DNA of 64,000 nt. Source: Modestobacter sp. VKM Ac-2982 (lineage in GTDB: Bacteria; Actinomycetota; Actinomycetes; Mycobacteriales; Geodermatophilaceae). Positions 1 to 8,639 of this stretch are shown in pieces; within the stretch, counting starts at the first letter, position 1; the number at the start of each line of letters is the position of its first letter. Below the pieces are notes generated by a model, which worked only from the letters and a program-made list of their open reading frames with translations, had not been told where the DNA came from and ran no database searches. The DNA is taken from positions 310,001 through 374,000 of the forward strand of contig NZ_JAPVBL010000003.1 of assembly GCF_026967935.1 (NCBI RefSeq). The letters run 5' to 3'. Made by a program: the position numbers and the translations under genes.

Positions 1-418
1 CCAGGGGCACCGGCGAGCTGTGCAGCAGCGGCTCGGCGACCGAGCCCGCCGCGAACCGGCCCTCCGGCGCCTCGGTCGCGGCGCCGAGCACGAGCACCCG
101 CGCCCGGTACCGGTGGGCCGCCTCCACCAGCCCGGCGGGCACCGAGGACGCCGGGACGACGGCGGTGCGGACGTCCTCGACGCCCGCCGCACGCAGCGCG
201 GTGAGCGCCTCCGCGTGCCGGGTGGCGGTCAGGGCGGCTCGCCACTGCCGGTACTCGTGGTCGAGCCGGGAGACGGTCGCGTCCGGCGGGTCGAGCGGCA
301 CGACCGTCGTCACGACGACCGGGGAGCCCTCCGCACCGGCCAGCCCAGCGGCCAACCGCAGCGCGGCGTCGTCCCCGCCGCTGTGCTCGGCGGCCTCCAA
401 GCCCAGCAGGACGGTCAT
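1..418 (-). CDS. Universal stress protein (UspA family), partial
   Basis: The reading frame starts at an ATG on the minus strand (position 418) and runs off the left edge, so about 139 residues are visible. The N-terminus MTVLLGLEAAEHS resembles the first beta strand and Asp/Glu loop of Usp domains. Later VLVLGAATEAPEGRFAAGS followed by VAEPLLHSSPVPL fits the G-x2-G-x9-G(S/T) nucleotide-loop region and the usual 'S.PV.L' end of a Usp repeat. Actinobacterial Usp proteins often have two such domains, so a second may lie outside the window. They are cytoplasmic ATP-binding stress proteins of poorly defined role. The visible region shows no other domain. Confidence 0.75.
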   Translation of the reverse strand, partial: MTVLLGLEAAEHSGGDDAALRLAAGLAGAEGSPVVVTTVVPLDPPDATVSRLDHEYRQWRAALTATRHAEALTALRAAGVEDVRTAVVPASSVPAGLVEAAHRYRARVLVLGAATEAPEGRFAAGSVAEPLLHSSPVPL

Positions 419-514
419 CGGGCACCGGGCTGCGGGGAGGCGATCACGATCCGCACTGTGCCCCGCGAGCGCCGCCCTGACCACCCCGGGCGGTCATCTC
501 GTCCCCGGCGGCGG

Positions 515-1840
515 TCAGGGGCGGCGGTGCAGGACCTCCCGGGAGAGCTGGTCGACGGCGGTGTGTCCGGTGAGCCCCAGGGTCAGGTCGAACTCGCCGA
601 GCACGTCCTCGACCACCTGCCGGACGCCGTCCTCGCCGGCCACCCCCAGGCCCCAGGCGTAGGGCCGCCCCAGCAGCACCGCCCGGGCGCCCAGGGCGAC
701 GGCCACCAGCACGTCGGCGCCGCTGCGCACCCCGCTGTCGAACAGCACCGGCACCCGGTCGGCGACGGCGTCCACCACGTCGGGCAGGGCGTCCAGCGCG
801 GCGATCGAGCGGTCGACCTGCCGCCCGCCGTGGGTGCTCACCACCACCCCGTCGACGCCCTCCTCGACCGCACGACGGGCGTCGTCGGGGTGCAGCACGC
901 CCTTGAGCACGATCGGCAGCCGGGTTCGCTCGCGCAGCCAGGCCAGGTCGGCCCAGGTGATCGACGGGCGGGAGTAGATGCCGAGGAACACCTCCACGGC
1001 CGCCCGGGGGAGGGGCGAACGCAGCGCCTCGCGCATCGGCATGCCGGTGGCGCGCGACCAGGCGCGCGACATGCCCACCAGCGCTCGGACGGCGGCGGCG
1101 TTCGGCCGTGGCTGGGGGTGCCGCTGGGGTGGTGCGGGCGGGGGGCCGCTCTGCGCGCCGGCCGCAGCCGCCCGTTCCTCGACCAGCCGGCGGAACACCG
1201 GGTCGGAGGTGTACTGCGCGATGCCCTTGCCCAGCGCGAACGGCAGGTGGCCGAGGTCCAGGTCGCGCGGGCGCCAGCCGAGCATCGTGGTGTCCAGTGT
1301 GACGACGACGGCGTCGCAGCCGGTGGCCTCGGCGCGACCCAGCAGGCTCTCCACCAGCTCGTCGGAGGTTGACCAGTACAGCTGCATCCACCGCGGGCTG
1401 TCGCCCATCGCCGCTGCGGTGGTCTCCATCGGCACCGAGGCCTGGTTGGAGAAGACCATCGGCACCCCGACCGCCGCCGCGGCGCGGGCGACGGCGAGGT
1501 CGCCGTCGGGGTGCACCAGCTCGAGCGCACCGACCGGGCCGAGCAGCACGGGGGCGGGGAGCCAGCGTCCGAACAGCTCGACCGAGGTGTCGCGGCGGCT
1601 GACGTCGCGCAGCACCCGGGGCACCACCGACCAGTGGTCGAACGCCGCCCGGTCGGCGCGCTGGGTGGCCTCGTCGCCGGCGCCGCCGGCGACGTAGCCG
1701 TAGGCCCGGGCGTCCAGCCGGCGCTTCGCCTCCCGGGCCAGCGCCCGGTAGACGGTGGGCACCCGGGGGTGCCTGCCGTAGACGCCCGCCCGGTAGACCA
1801 CGTCCTGCCGCCGCCGCCCGGTCCCTGCCGCTGAGGTCAT
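515..1840 (-). CDS. FMN-dependent alpha-hydroxy-acid oxidase (lactate 2-monooxygenase-like)
   Basis: 441 residues from the ATG at 1840 (MTSAAGTGRR); an in-frame ATG 31 codons upstream adds only non-conserved sequence. The protein is a TIM-barrel flavoenzyme of the FMN-dependent alpha-hydroxy-acid dehydrogenase family. The active-site signature is STHGGRQVD, with the catalytic His at about residue 337 (family SNHGGRQLD). It is preceded by PIVLKGV (FMN-binding Lys) and followed by VLFDSGVRSGADV and LGRPYAWGL phosphate-binding loops. It should oxidise L-lactate or a related 2-hydroxyacid; the length and the N-terminal Y-G-Y-V-x-G-G-A-G-D motif suit lactate 2-monooxygenase-type enzymes. A Pro-rich insert near residue 240 (PPPAPPQRHP) is unusual. 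The exact substrate is not readable from sequence. Confidence 0.88.
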   Translation of the reverse strand: MTSAAGTGRRRQDVVYRAGVYGRHPRVPTVYRALAREAKRRLDARAYGYVAGGAGDEATQRADRAAFDHWSVVPRVLRDVSRRDTSVELFGRWLPAPVLLGPVGALELVHPDGDLAVARAAAAVGVPMVFSNQASVPMETTAAAMGDSPRWMQLYWSTSDELVESLLGRAEATGCDAVVVTLDTTMLGWRPRDLDLGHLPFALGKGIAQYTSDPVFRRLVEERAAAAGAQSGPPPAPPQRHPQPRPNAAAVRALVGMSRAWSRATGMPMREALRSPLPRAAVEVFLGIYSRPSITWADLAWLRERTRLPIVLKGVLHPDDARRAVEEGVDGVVVSTHGGRQVDRSIAALDALPDVVDAVADRVPVLFDSGVRSGADVLVAVALGARAVLLGRPYAWGLGVAGEDGVRQVVEDVLGEFDLTLGLTGHTAVDQLSREVLHRRP

Positions 1841-2086
1841 CGGTCCACCGTAGTGACCGAGGTCTCCCCACTGGTCCCGAGACCGCCACCGGCGAGAGCC
1901 GGGGCCATGGACGGTCGGCGCACCGGTCGACACGCCCGTGACGACACGCCAGTGGGACGGAAGTGGTGGGTGTGGCGTACTCGCGGCTGGTCAGCGCCAC
2001 GGGGCATGGTGGAGGCAGTTGCTGGGCAGGACGACTGCACGTCACAGAGCAGTCGTCCGCCGGGCGCTGGAGAACGGGGGACCACC

Positions 2087-3265
2087 GTGCCGCTGACGCG
2101 CCCGGTCGCCCGCCCGGCGCTGACCGCCGGCCTCGCCCTCGGCGCGCTCCTGGTCGCCGGGGTCGCCGCAGCCGGTCCGGCCGCCGCGCTGGAGGACCCA
2201 CGGCGCCCGACCGCGACGGTCACCCACGGCCCCAGCTGCGGCCCGGCCGTCGTCCGGGTCCAGGTCACCAACGGCACCGAGCCGCACCGGGTCGCCCTGG
2301 TCTTCGACGGGGTCGAGCAGCAGGACGTCGCCGACCTCGACCCCGGCCAGCAGGCCGAGCTCGTCAGCGAGGACGTCGACTGGGGCGTCACCGTCGAGGT
2401 GTCGGTGACGGTCGCGGACCCGGACGGGACGGTGGAGCAGCCGCTGCACTTCCAGACCTACACCCGGCCGAGCGAGGAGGACTGCGAGGCGGTCATGCCG
2501 CCGCCCACCCCGGTGACCCCGACGCCGGATCCGTCGACGCCCGCGCCGGTCCCGCCGACGCCGACCGCCACCCCGGTGCCGTCGACGCCGCCTCCGTCGA
2601 GCTCCCCGCCCTCGCCCCCCGAGCCCTCGCCCCCCGAGCCGTCGAGCCCTGCGCCGTCCAGCCCGACGCCCCCTCCCGTGGCGTCCAGCCCGACGCCGTC
2701 CCCCGTGCCGTCCAGCACGACTCCGTGGCCCCGGGTCCCGTCCGCGCCGCTGCCCACCGCGTCGGACCCGGGCACGTCGGCACCCACGACCTCCAGCGGT
2801 GCGCCGTCGAGCACGTCCACGACGGAGCCCGACGTCGGGTCCGGCGGCCCGTCCCGTCCGAACGGTGACGCGACCTGGTCGCCGGTGGCGTCGGTGTCGC
2901 CGGGCGGAGTGGTGACCGTGCGGGCCAGCGGCTTCTTGCCCGGAGAGCCGGTCGACGTCCGCCTGGCCGGCGACGGGGAGCTGCTCGACACCGTCACCGC
3001 GGCGGCCGACGGCAGCGTCGAGGCGGTCGTCCAGATCCCGCGCGGTGTCGCGCTGGGCGCGGCCACGCTGGAGTTCGTCGGCGGCGAGTCCGCGGCGACC
3101 GCCGAAGTCGACCTGGAGGTGGCCGCCCGCGCCGCGCCGGTGACCGAGCAGAACGGTTCACCGGTGGTGCTCGCCGCCGGACTGGCCCTGCTCACCGCGG
3201 CCGGGTCGATCGGGCTGGTGGGTGTGCGCCGGTCGCGGAGCGGGCACTCCGGGGGGCGACGGTGA
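2087..3265 (+). CDS. Secreted/membrane-anchored Pro-Ser-Thr-rich protein
   Basis: 392 residues from GTG 2087, chosen because a signal peptide begins there: charged start, hydrophobic stretch ALTAGLALGALLVAGVAAA, then an Ala-rich cleavage region AAGPAAALED. A compact domain with two Cys (residues ~30-130) follows. Next comes a ~125-residue low-complexity linker made of PTP, PSP and SSP units (nt ~2500-2850), then a beta-rich domain with SPGGVVTVRASGF like cell-surface Ig/IPT folds. The C-terminus is a hydrophobic helix (VVLAAGLALLTAAGS) and a basic tail. It is probably a cell-wall-spanning surface protein. There is no LPXTG motif, so sortase attachment is not supported. Function unknown. The stop codon overlaps the extended frame of the next gene. 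Confidence 0.75.
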   Translation: MPLTRPVARPALTAGLALGALLVAGVAAAGPAAALEDPRRPTATVTHGPSCGPAVVRVQVTNGTEPHRVALVFDGVEQQDVADLDPGQQAELVSEDVDWGVTVEVSVTVADPDGTVEQPLHFQTYTRPSEEDCEAVMPPPTPVTPTPDPSTPAPVPPTPTATPVPSTPPPSSSPPSPPEPSPPEPSSPAPSSPTPPPVASSPTPSPVPSSTTPWPRVPSAPLPTASDPGTSAPTTSSGAPSSTSTTEPDVGSGGPSRPNGDATWSPVASVSPGGVVTVRASGFLPGEPVDVRLAGDGELLDTVTAAADGSVEAVVQIPRGVALGAATLEFVGGESAATAEVDLEVAARAAPVTEQNGSPVVLAAGLALLTAAGSIGLVGVRRSRSGHSGGRR

Positions 3266-3312
3266 GCGGGCGGTCCGGGGGACGGCACCGGGACGAGCCC
3301 TGTGAAGGAGAC

Positions 3313-3840
3313 GTGGACCGACCGATGGACCAGCCCGCGGACCGGCTGCACGACGGCGCACCACCCCGGGGGGTGCCCCGGGACGTGCGTGGCCTGGCCG
3401 CCGCCGGACCGAGCGCGCCGGAGACCTGGCTGCGGATCGTCCAGGTGCACGACCGGATCACCCGGCGGGTCGACTCGGCGCTGCACCGGCAGCACGGGTT
3501 GTCGCTCACCGGCTTCGAGGTGCTGCGCCGGGTGGCCGAGTCCCCGGCGGAGCACGCCTCGATGGGCGACCTGGCCGAGGCGGTCGGCCTCTCCCGGCCG
3601 GGGATCACCAGCACCGTCAACCGCCTCGTCGAGGAGGGGCTGGTCACCCGCGAGCGGCTGGACGGCGACCGGCGGCTGCTGCACGCCCGGCTGACCGACA
3701 CCGGCCGGGACCGCGTCCGCGCGGCCATGTCCACCCACGACGACCTGGTGGCGCACCTGTTGACGATGCTCGGTGACGACGCCGCCGTGGTCACCGATGC
3801 GCTGGCCCGGGTGTCCTCCGCCACCCGCCGGCCGCGCTGA
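3313..3840 (+). CDS. MarR-family transcriptional regulator
   Basis: 175 residues. The start at GTG 3313 is chosen because GAAGGAG lies just upstream; an alternative GTG at 3262 would overlap the stop of the previous gene. The winged helix-turn-helix of MarR proteins is clear: LTGFEVLRRVAES, then MGDLAEAVGLSRPGITSTVN (recognition helix) and RLVEEGLVTRERLDGDRR forming the wing with the conserved D-x-R. MarR dimers usually repress neighbouring stress, efflux or catabolic genes and respond to small phenolic ligands. It could act on the upstream surface-protein gene or the heptose operon beginning 112 bp downstream, but no operator was identified. Confidence 0.87.
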   Translation: MDRPMDQPADRLHDGAPPRGVPRDVRGLAAAGPSAPETWLRIVQVHDRITRRVDSALHRQHGLSLTGFEVLRRVAESPAEHASMGDLAEAVGLSRPGITSTVNRLVEEGLVTRERLDGDRRLLHARLTDTGRDRVRAAMSTHDDLVAHLLTMLGDDAAVVTDALARVSSATRRPR

Positions 3841-3895
3841 AGGGGGGATCCGCCGTCCACTGCCCGCCGGTCCGGCGCGGCTGCGGTGTACGCCC

Positions 3896-3925
3896 AGACA
3901 ACTTAAAGCCCGTAGTGTTTCGGAG
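3896..3925 (+). promoter_or_regulatory. AT-rich patch before the heptose operon, possible promoter
   Basis: The 111-bp gap between the MarR gene and the heptose operon contains an AT-rich run (AGACAACTTAAAGCCCGTAG then TGTTTCGG) that stands out in this very GC-rich DNA. It is the only plausible promoter region for the seven-gene operon. No convincing pair of -35/-10 hexamers at 16-18 bp was found, so this marks composition only. Confidence 0.3.
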
Positions 3926-3951
3926 ACGATCTTCCGGGCACGATTCCAGGC

Positions 3952-5451
3952 ATGTCCGGTGCCCTCTGCAACTGCACGGTCGTCGTGCCGACGATCGGAC
4001 GGCCGTCGCTGGGCGTCCTCCTCGACGCCCTGGCCGACGCCACCGGCCCGCGTCCGGCGGAGATCGTGCTGGTCGACGACCGGCCCAGCGGTGAACCGCT
4101 GCACCCCGAGCGGTCCGGGCTGCCCCCGGTCCGGGTGGTGCGCACCGGCGGCGGCGGGCCGGCGGTGGCCCGCAACCTGGGCTGGCGCACCGCGCGCACC
4201 GAGTGGATCGCCTTCCTGGACGACGACGTCGTCCCCGACCACGACTGGTACGCCCGGCTGGCCGAGGACCTCGCCGCCCTGCCCGCCGACGCGGCCGGCA
4301 CCCAGGGCCGGGTGCGGGTCCCGCTGCCGGCCGACCGCCGCCCCACCGACTGGGAGCGCGGCACCGCGGGGCTGGCCACCAGCAGCTGGATCACCGCCGA
4401 CCTGGCCTACCGTCGGTCCGCACTGGCCGCGGTCGGCGGGTTCGACGAGCGTTTCCCCCGGGCCTTCCGGGAGGACTCCGACCTGGCGCTGCGGGTCATG
4501 GACACCGGGTCGGCGCTGATCCGCGGCGAGCGGTGGATCACCCACCCGGTCCGGCCGACCGACCGCTGGGTGTCCGCCCGGGTGCAGGCCGGCAACGCCG
4601 ACGACGTCCTCATGCGCCGGCTGCACGGGCCGACCTGGCGGGCGCGCGCGGACGCAGCCGTCGGCCGCCGTCCCCGCCACCTCGCCGTCACGGCGGCGGC
4701 GGTGGCCGCCCTCGGCCTGGCCGCCGCGGGACGGCCGCGCGCTGCGGCGCTCGCGGCGCTGGGCTGGGCCGCCGGCACCGCCGAGTTCGCCTGGGCGCGG
4801 ATCGCCCCCGGGCCGCGGGACCGCGCCGAGGTCACCACCATGCTCGCCACCAGCGCGCTGATCCCGCCGCTGGCCAGCTGGCACTTCCTGCGCGGTGCGG
4901 TGCAGCACCGCACGGTGACGCCGTGGCGCGGCCTGCCCGACCTGGTGCTCTTCGACCGCGACGGCACGCTGGTGCACGACGTGCCCTACAACGGCGACCC
5001 GGCCCAGGTGCGCCCGGTCGACAGCGCCCGCGCGGCACTGGACTCACTCCGGGCCCGCGGCGTGCGGATCGGCCTGGTGACCAACCAGTCCGGCGTGGGC
5101 CGGGGGCTGATCACCCGGGCGCAGGCCGATGCGGTCAACGCCCGCGTCGCCGAGCTGCTCGGCCCCTTCGACACCGTCCAGGTGTGCCCGCACGCCCCCG
5201 AGGACGGCTGCGACTGCCGCAAGCCGGCTCCCGGCATGGTCAAGGCCGCCTGCGCCGAGCTCGACGCCGACCCCTCCCGCGTCGTGGTCATCGGTGACAT
5301 CGGCGCCGACGTCGAGGCCGCCACCGCGGCCGGCGCCGCCTCGATCCTGGTGCCGACGACGGTCACGCGCCCCGCCGAGGTCACCGCCGCGGCACACCGG
5401 GCGCCCACCCTGGTCGAGGCAGTCGAGGACGTGCTGGCAGGCGCCTGGTGA
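3952..5451 (+). CDS. GT2 glycosyltransferase fused to heptose-1,7-bisphosphate phosphatase (GmhB-like HAD)
   Basis: 499 residues from ATG 3952. Residues ~1-240 are a family 2 glycosyltransferase: CTVVVPTIGRPSL, then the metal/nucleotide motif FLDDDVVPDHDW (Asp90-92) and the acceptor-side GGFDERFPRAFREDSDL. A hydrophobic Ala-rich segment (~240-300) may be membrane-associated. Residues ~330-498 are a HAD-IIIA phosphatase: FDRDGTLVHDVPY (nucleophile Asp335, Asp337), VTNQSGVGRG, a zinc cluster C412-x-H414...C420-x-C422, and GDIGADVEAA (Asp449). The Cys/His cluster and NQSG motif are hallmarks of GmhB, which removes the 7-phosphate from heptose 1,7-bisphosphate. The Cys loop is shorter than in E. 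coli GmhB. It is the first gene of the heptose operon, and the next gene's GTG overlaps its stop. Confidence 0.88.
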   Translation: MSGALCNCTVVVPTIGRPSLGVLLDALADATGPRPAEIVLVDDRPSGEPLHPERSGLPPVRVVRTGGGGPAVARNLGWRTARTEWIAFLDDDVVPDHDWYARLAEDLAALPADAAGTQGRVRVPLPADRRPTDWERGTAGLATSSWITADLAYRRSALAAVGGFDERFPRAFREDSDLALRVMDTGSALIRGERWITHPVRPTDRWVSARVQAGNADDVLMRRLHGPTWRARADAAVGRRPRHLAVTAAAVAALGLAAAGRPRAAALAALGWAAGTAEFAWARIAPGPRDRAEVTTMLATSALIPPLASWHFLRGAVQHRTVTPWRGLPDLVLFDRDGTLVHDVPYNGDPAQVRPVDSARAALDSLRARGVRIGLVTNQSGVGRGLITRAQADAVNARVAELLGPFDTVQVCPHAPEDGCDCRKPAPGMVKAACAELDADPSRVVVIGDIGADVEAATAAGAASILVPTTVTRPAEVTAAAHRAPTLVEAVEDVLAGAW

Positions 5452-6449
5452 CGCGCACCGTCCTGGTCGCCCGGCTGGACAACGCCGGCGACGTGCTGCT
5501 GCAGGGCCCGCTGGTGCGGGCCGTGGCCGCCGGCGCCGACCGGGTGGTCTTCCTGGCCAGCCCGCAGGGCACGGCGGCGGCCGAGCTGCTGCCCGGCGTG
5601 GACGACGTGCTGACCTGGCACTGCCCGTGGATCGACGGCTCACCGCAGCCCGTGGACGCCGAGGACATCGCCGCGCTCGCCGACCGGGTCCGCGCCCTCG
5701 GCGTCGACGAGGCGGTGGTGAGCACGAGCTTCCACCAGTCGCCGCTGCCGCTGGCCCTGGTGCTGCGCACCGCCGGGGTGCGGCGGATCTCCGCGATCAG
5801 CGTCGACTACCCCGGTTCGCTGCTCGACGTCCGGCACCGGGTGGAGGACGACCTGCCGGAGCCGGAGCGGGCCCTCTCGCTGGCCCGCGCCGCCGGCTTC
5901 GAGCTGCCGGCCGGGGACGACGGGCTGCTCGCCGTGCGCCGTCCGTTGCCGGCGACCGGCCGGGAGCCGGGCTACGTCGTCCTGCACCCCGGCGCCTCAG
6001 TGCCCGCGCGGGCCTGGCCGGCCGAGCGCTGCGCGGAGGCGGTCGAGGCGCTCACCGGCGCCGGCTGGCGGGTGCTGGTCACCGGCGGGCCTGGGGAGCG
6101 CGCGCTGACCGCGGCGGTCGCCGGCCGGCGGGGCACCGACCTCGGCGGGTCCACGACGCTGGCCGAGATGGCCGCGCTGCTCGACGGTGCGGCCGCCGTC
6201 GTCGTCGGCAACACCGGCCCGGCGCACCTGGCCGCCGCCGTCGGCACGCCCGTCGTCTCCCTCTTCTCCCCGGTCGTCCCGGCCGTGCGGTGGGCGCCCT
6301 ACGGCGTGCCCACCGTGCTGCTCGGCGACCAGTCCGCCCCCTGCCGCGACACCCGGGCCCGCGAGTGTCCGGTGCCCGGTCATCCCTGTCTGACGTCGGT
6401 GAGCCCAGCCGACGTCGTCGCCGCCGTCGACAAGGTGGTCGCCCCATGA
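5448..6449 (+). CDS. GT9 heptosyltransferase-like glycosyltransferase
   Basis: 333 residues from GTG 5448, which overlaps the upstream TGA (GTGA). The fold is that of ADP-heptose:LPS heptosyltransferases (GT9/RfaF). The N-terminal VLVARLDNAGDVLLQGPLVRA corresponds to the family 'R...GD.l...P...'. The donor-site strand YVVLHPGAS is followed by W-P-A-E-R. The signature VVGNTGPAHLAAAVGTPVV then SLFSP is almost diagnostic. It presumably transfers heptose from the nucleotide donor made by GmhA/GmhB/HldE. The acceptor is unknown: an actinobacterium has no LPS, so a wall glycan, glycolipid or glycoprotein is likely. No membrane segments. Confidence 0.88.
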   Translation: MTRTVLVARLDNAGDVLLQGPLVRAVAAGADRVVFLASPQGTAAAELLPGVDDVLTWHCPWIDGSPQPVDAEDIAALADRVRALGVDEAVVSTSFHQSPLPLALVLRTAGVRRISAISVDYPGSLLDVRHRVEDDLPEPERALSLARAAGFELPAGDDGLLAVRRPLPATGREPGYVVLHPGASVPARAWPAERCAEAVEALTGAGWRVLVTGGPGERALTAAVAGRRGTDLGGSTTLAEMAALLDGAAAVVVGNTGPAHLAAAVGTPVVSLFSPVVPAVRWAPYGVPTVLLGDQSAPCRDTRARECPVPGHPCLTSVSPADVVAAVDKVVAP

Positions 6450-7411
6450 AGGTCCTGCTCTGGCACGTGCACGGCTCCTGGACGACGTCGTTCGTCCAGG
6501 GCGCCCACGACTACCTGCTCCCCGTGACCCCCGATCGCGGCCCCGACGGCCTCGGCCGCGCCCGCACCTGGGCGTGGCCGGCGTCGGCCCGCGAGGTGAC
6601 CCCCGACCAGCTGCGCGGCGAGGACGTCGACGTCGTGGTGCTGCAGCGCACCCGCGACCTCGAGCTCGTCCGCGAGTGGCTCGGCCGCGAGCCCGGGCGC
6701 GACCTCCCGGCCGTCTTCCTCGAGCACAACGCCCCCGACGGGGCGGTGCCGAACACCCGGCACCCGCTGGCCGACCAGCGCGAGATCCCGATCGCCCACG
6801 TCACCTTCTTCAACCAGCTCTTCTACGACAACGGCAGCGCCCCGACGACCGTCATCGAGCACGGCATCGTCGACCCGGGCGAGCGGTACACCGGCGAGCT
6901 GGCCTGCGCCGGCGTGGTGGTCAACGAGCCGGTCCGCCGGGGCCGGTACACCGGCGGCGACCTGTTGCCGCTGCTGTCCGCGGCCGCGCCGCTGGACGTG
7001 TTCGGCATGGGCCTGGCCGGGCTGCACGAGCGCTACGGGCTGGATCCCGACCGGGTGGGCCTGTACGACGACCCGCCGCAGGCCGCCATGCACGACGAGC
7101 TCGCCCGCCGCCGGGTCTACGTGCACCCGGTGCGCTGGACCTCCCTGGGGCTGTCGCTGCTGGAGGCGATGCACCTGGGCATGCCGGTCGTCGGGCTGGC
7201 CACCACCGAGGCCGTCGAGGCGGTGCCGCCCGACGCCGGGGTGCTCTCCACCCGGCCCGAGCGGCTGGCCGAGGCGGTCCGGCACTTCGTCGCCGAGCCG
7301 GACGCCGCGCGGCTGGCCGGCAAGGCCGCCCGCGCCGCGGCGCTGGAGCGGTACGGGCTGGACCGGTTCCTGGCCGACTGGGACGCGCTGCTCGCGGAGG
7401 TGACCCGATGA
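6446..7411 (+). CDS. GT4-like glycosyltransferase (group 1 family)
   Basis: 321 residues from ATG 6446, coupled by an ATGA overlap to the GT9 stop. N-terminal MKVLLWHVHGSWTTSFVQG matches the Rossmann start of GT-B enzymes with a Gly-rich donor loop. FLEHNAPDG, then VIEHGIVDPGERY, marks the interdomain hinge. The C-terminal motif VYVHPVRWTSLGLSLLEAMH (family E-x7-E region, here with S-L replacing the first Glu) then LGMPVVGLATTEAVEAVP supports a family 4-type glycosyltransferase. It probably adds one sugar of the heptose-containing glycan. The degenerate E-x7-E may shift donor specificity. Substrate not readable. Confidence 0.83.
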   Translation: MKVLLWHVHGSWTTSFVQGAHDYLLPVTPDRGPDGLGRARTWAWPASAREVTPDQLRGEDVDVVVLQRTRDLELVREWLGREPGRDLPAVFLEHNAPDGAVPNTRHPLADQREIPIAHVTFFNQLFYDNGSAPTTVIEHGIVDPGERYTGELACAGVVVNEPVRRGRYTGGDLLPLLSAAAPLDVFGMGLAGLHERYGLDPDRVGLYDDPPQAAMHDELARRRVYVHPVRWTSLGLSLLEAMHLGMPVVGLATTEAVEAVPPDAGVLSTRPERLAEAVRHFVAEPDAARLAGKAARAAALERYGLDRFLADWDALLAEVTR

Positions 7412-8616
7412 GGATCGACCTGGTGAGCGAGCACGCCTCGCCGCTGGCCGCGATCGGCGGCGTCGACGCCGGCGGGCAGAACGTGCACGTGGCGGCGCTC
7501 GCCGCCGGCCTGGCCCAGCGCGGGCACCAGGTCACCGTGCACACCCGCCGGGACGACGCCGCGTTGCCCGACCGGGTCACGACGGCCGACGGCTACGACG
7601 TCGCGCACGTCGCCGCCGGGCCGGCCCGGGTCGTGCCCAAGGACGAGCTGCTCCAGCACATGGCGACCTTCGCCGACGTGCTGCGCGCCGAGTGGTCACA
7701 GACCCGGCCGGACGTCGTGCACGCGCACTTCTGGATGAGCGGCTTGGCCTCGGTGCAGGCCGCGTCCGGCCTGGGCATCCCGGTGCTGCAGACCTTCCAC
7801 GCCCTCGGCTCGGTCAAGCGCCGGCACCAGGGCGACGCCGACACGTCCCCCGAACAGCGGATCGACCTGGAACGCGGGCTGTGCGCCGACGTCGACCACG
7901 TGGTCGCCACCTGCAGCGACGAGGTGTTCGAGCTGCGCCGGCTCGGGCTCTCCAGCGACCGGGTGTCGATCGTGCCGTGCGGGGTGGACACCGACGTCTT
8001 CACCCCGAGCGGCCCGGTCGCCCCGCACGCCGGCCACCCGCGGCTGCTCGTGCTGGGTCGGCTGGTCGAGCGCAAGGGCCAGGAGGACGCCGTCCGGGCG
8101 CTGGCCGCGGTCCCCGACGCGGAGCTGGTCGTCGTGGGCGGCCCGCCGACCGACGAGCTCGACACCGACCCGGAGGTCGGCCGGCTGCGGGCGATCGCCG
8201 CCGAGCTCGGCGTCGGCGACCGGCTGGTCTTCACCGGCGCGGTGTCCCGGGCCGACGTGCCCGGCTGGATCCGCTCGGCCGACGTCGTCCTGGCGGTGCC
8301 CTGGTACGAGCCCTTCGGCATCACCCCGCTGGAGGCGATGGCCTGCGGCCGGCCGGTCGTGGCCACCGCCGTCGGCGGGCTGGTCGACACCGTCGCCGAC
8401 GGCGTGACCGGCGACCTCGTCCCACCCCGTGACCCCGACGCCCTCGGGCAGGCGCTGGCCGCCCTGCTCGCCGACGACGAGCGGCGGGTCGCCTACGGCG
8501 CCGCCGGCGTCACCCGCGCCCGGACCCGCTACCGCTGGTCCCGGGTCGTCGCCGACACCGACGCCGTGTACCGACAGGTGGTCTCCGCCCGGACCCCGGT
8601 GGAGGCCGCCCGATGA
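7408..8616 (+). CDS. GT4 glycosyltransferase (retaining, group 1)
   Basis: 402 residues from ATG 7408, again in an ATGA overlap. Features of GT4 enzymes related to sucrose-phosphate synthase/MshA: donor loop LAAIGGVDAGGQNVHVAALA, DVVHAHFWMSGL, TFHALGSVKR, hinge VSIVPCGVDTDVF, C-terminal LLVLGRLVERKGQEDAVRAL, and the complete E-x7-E PWYEPFGITPLEAMACGRPV. The GGQNVHV loop and K-R-R-H-Q are typical of enzymes that glycosylate small soluble acceptors or polyprenyl-linked glycans. In this operon it should build the heptose glycan, probably with a GDP-, UDP- or ADP-sugar donor. The MshA function itself (mycothiol) is unlikely given the neighbours. Confidence 0.86.
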   Translation: MRIDLVSEHASPLAAIGGVDAGGQNVHVAALAAGLAQRGHQVTVHTRRDDAALPDRVTTADGYDVAHVAAGPARVVPKDELLQHMATFADVLRAEWSQTRPDVVHAHFWMSGLASVQAASGLGIPVLQTFHALGSVKRRHQGDADTSPEQRIDLERGLCADVDHVVATCSDEVFELRRLGLSSDRVSIVPCGVDTDVFTPSGPVAPHAGHPRLLVLGRLVERKGQEDAVRALAAVPDAELVVVGGPPTDELDTDPEVGRLRAIAAELGVGDRLVFTGAVSRADVPGWIRSADVVLAVPWYEPFGITPLEAMACGRPVVATAVGGLVDTVADGVTGDLVPPRDPDALGQALAALLADDERRVAYGAAGVTRARTRYRWSRVVADTDAVYRQVVSARTPVEAAR

Positions 8617-8639
8617 ACCCCCGCGCTGGAAGGACCGTC

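Noticed and set aside
2087-3265. LPXTG sortase substrate
   Set aside because: The C-terminus has a hydrophobic helix and basic tail but no LPXTG or close variant before it.
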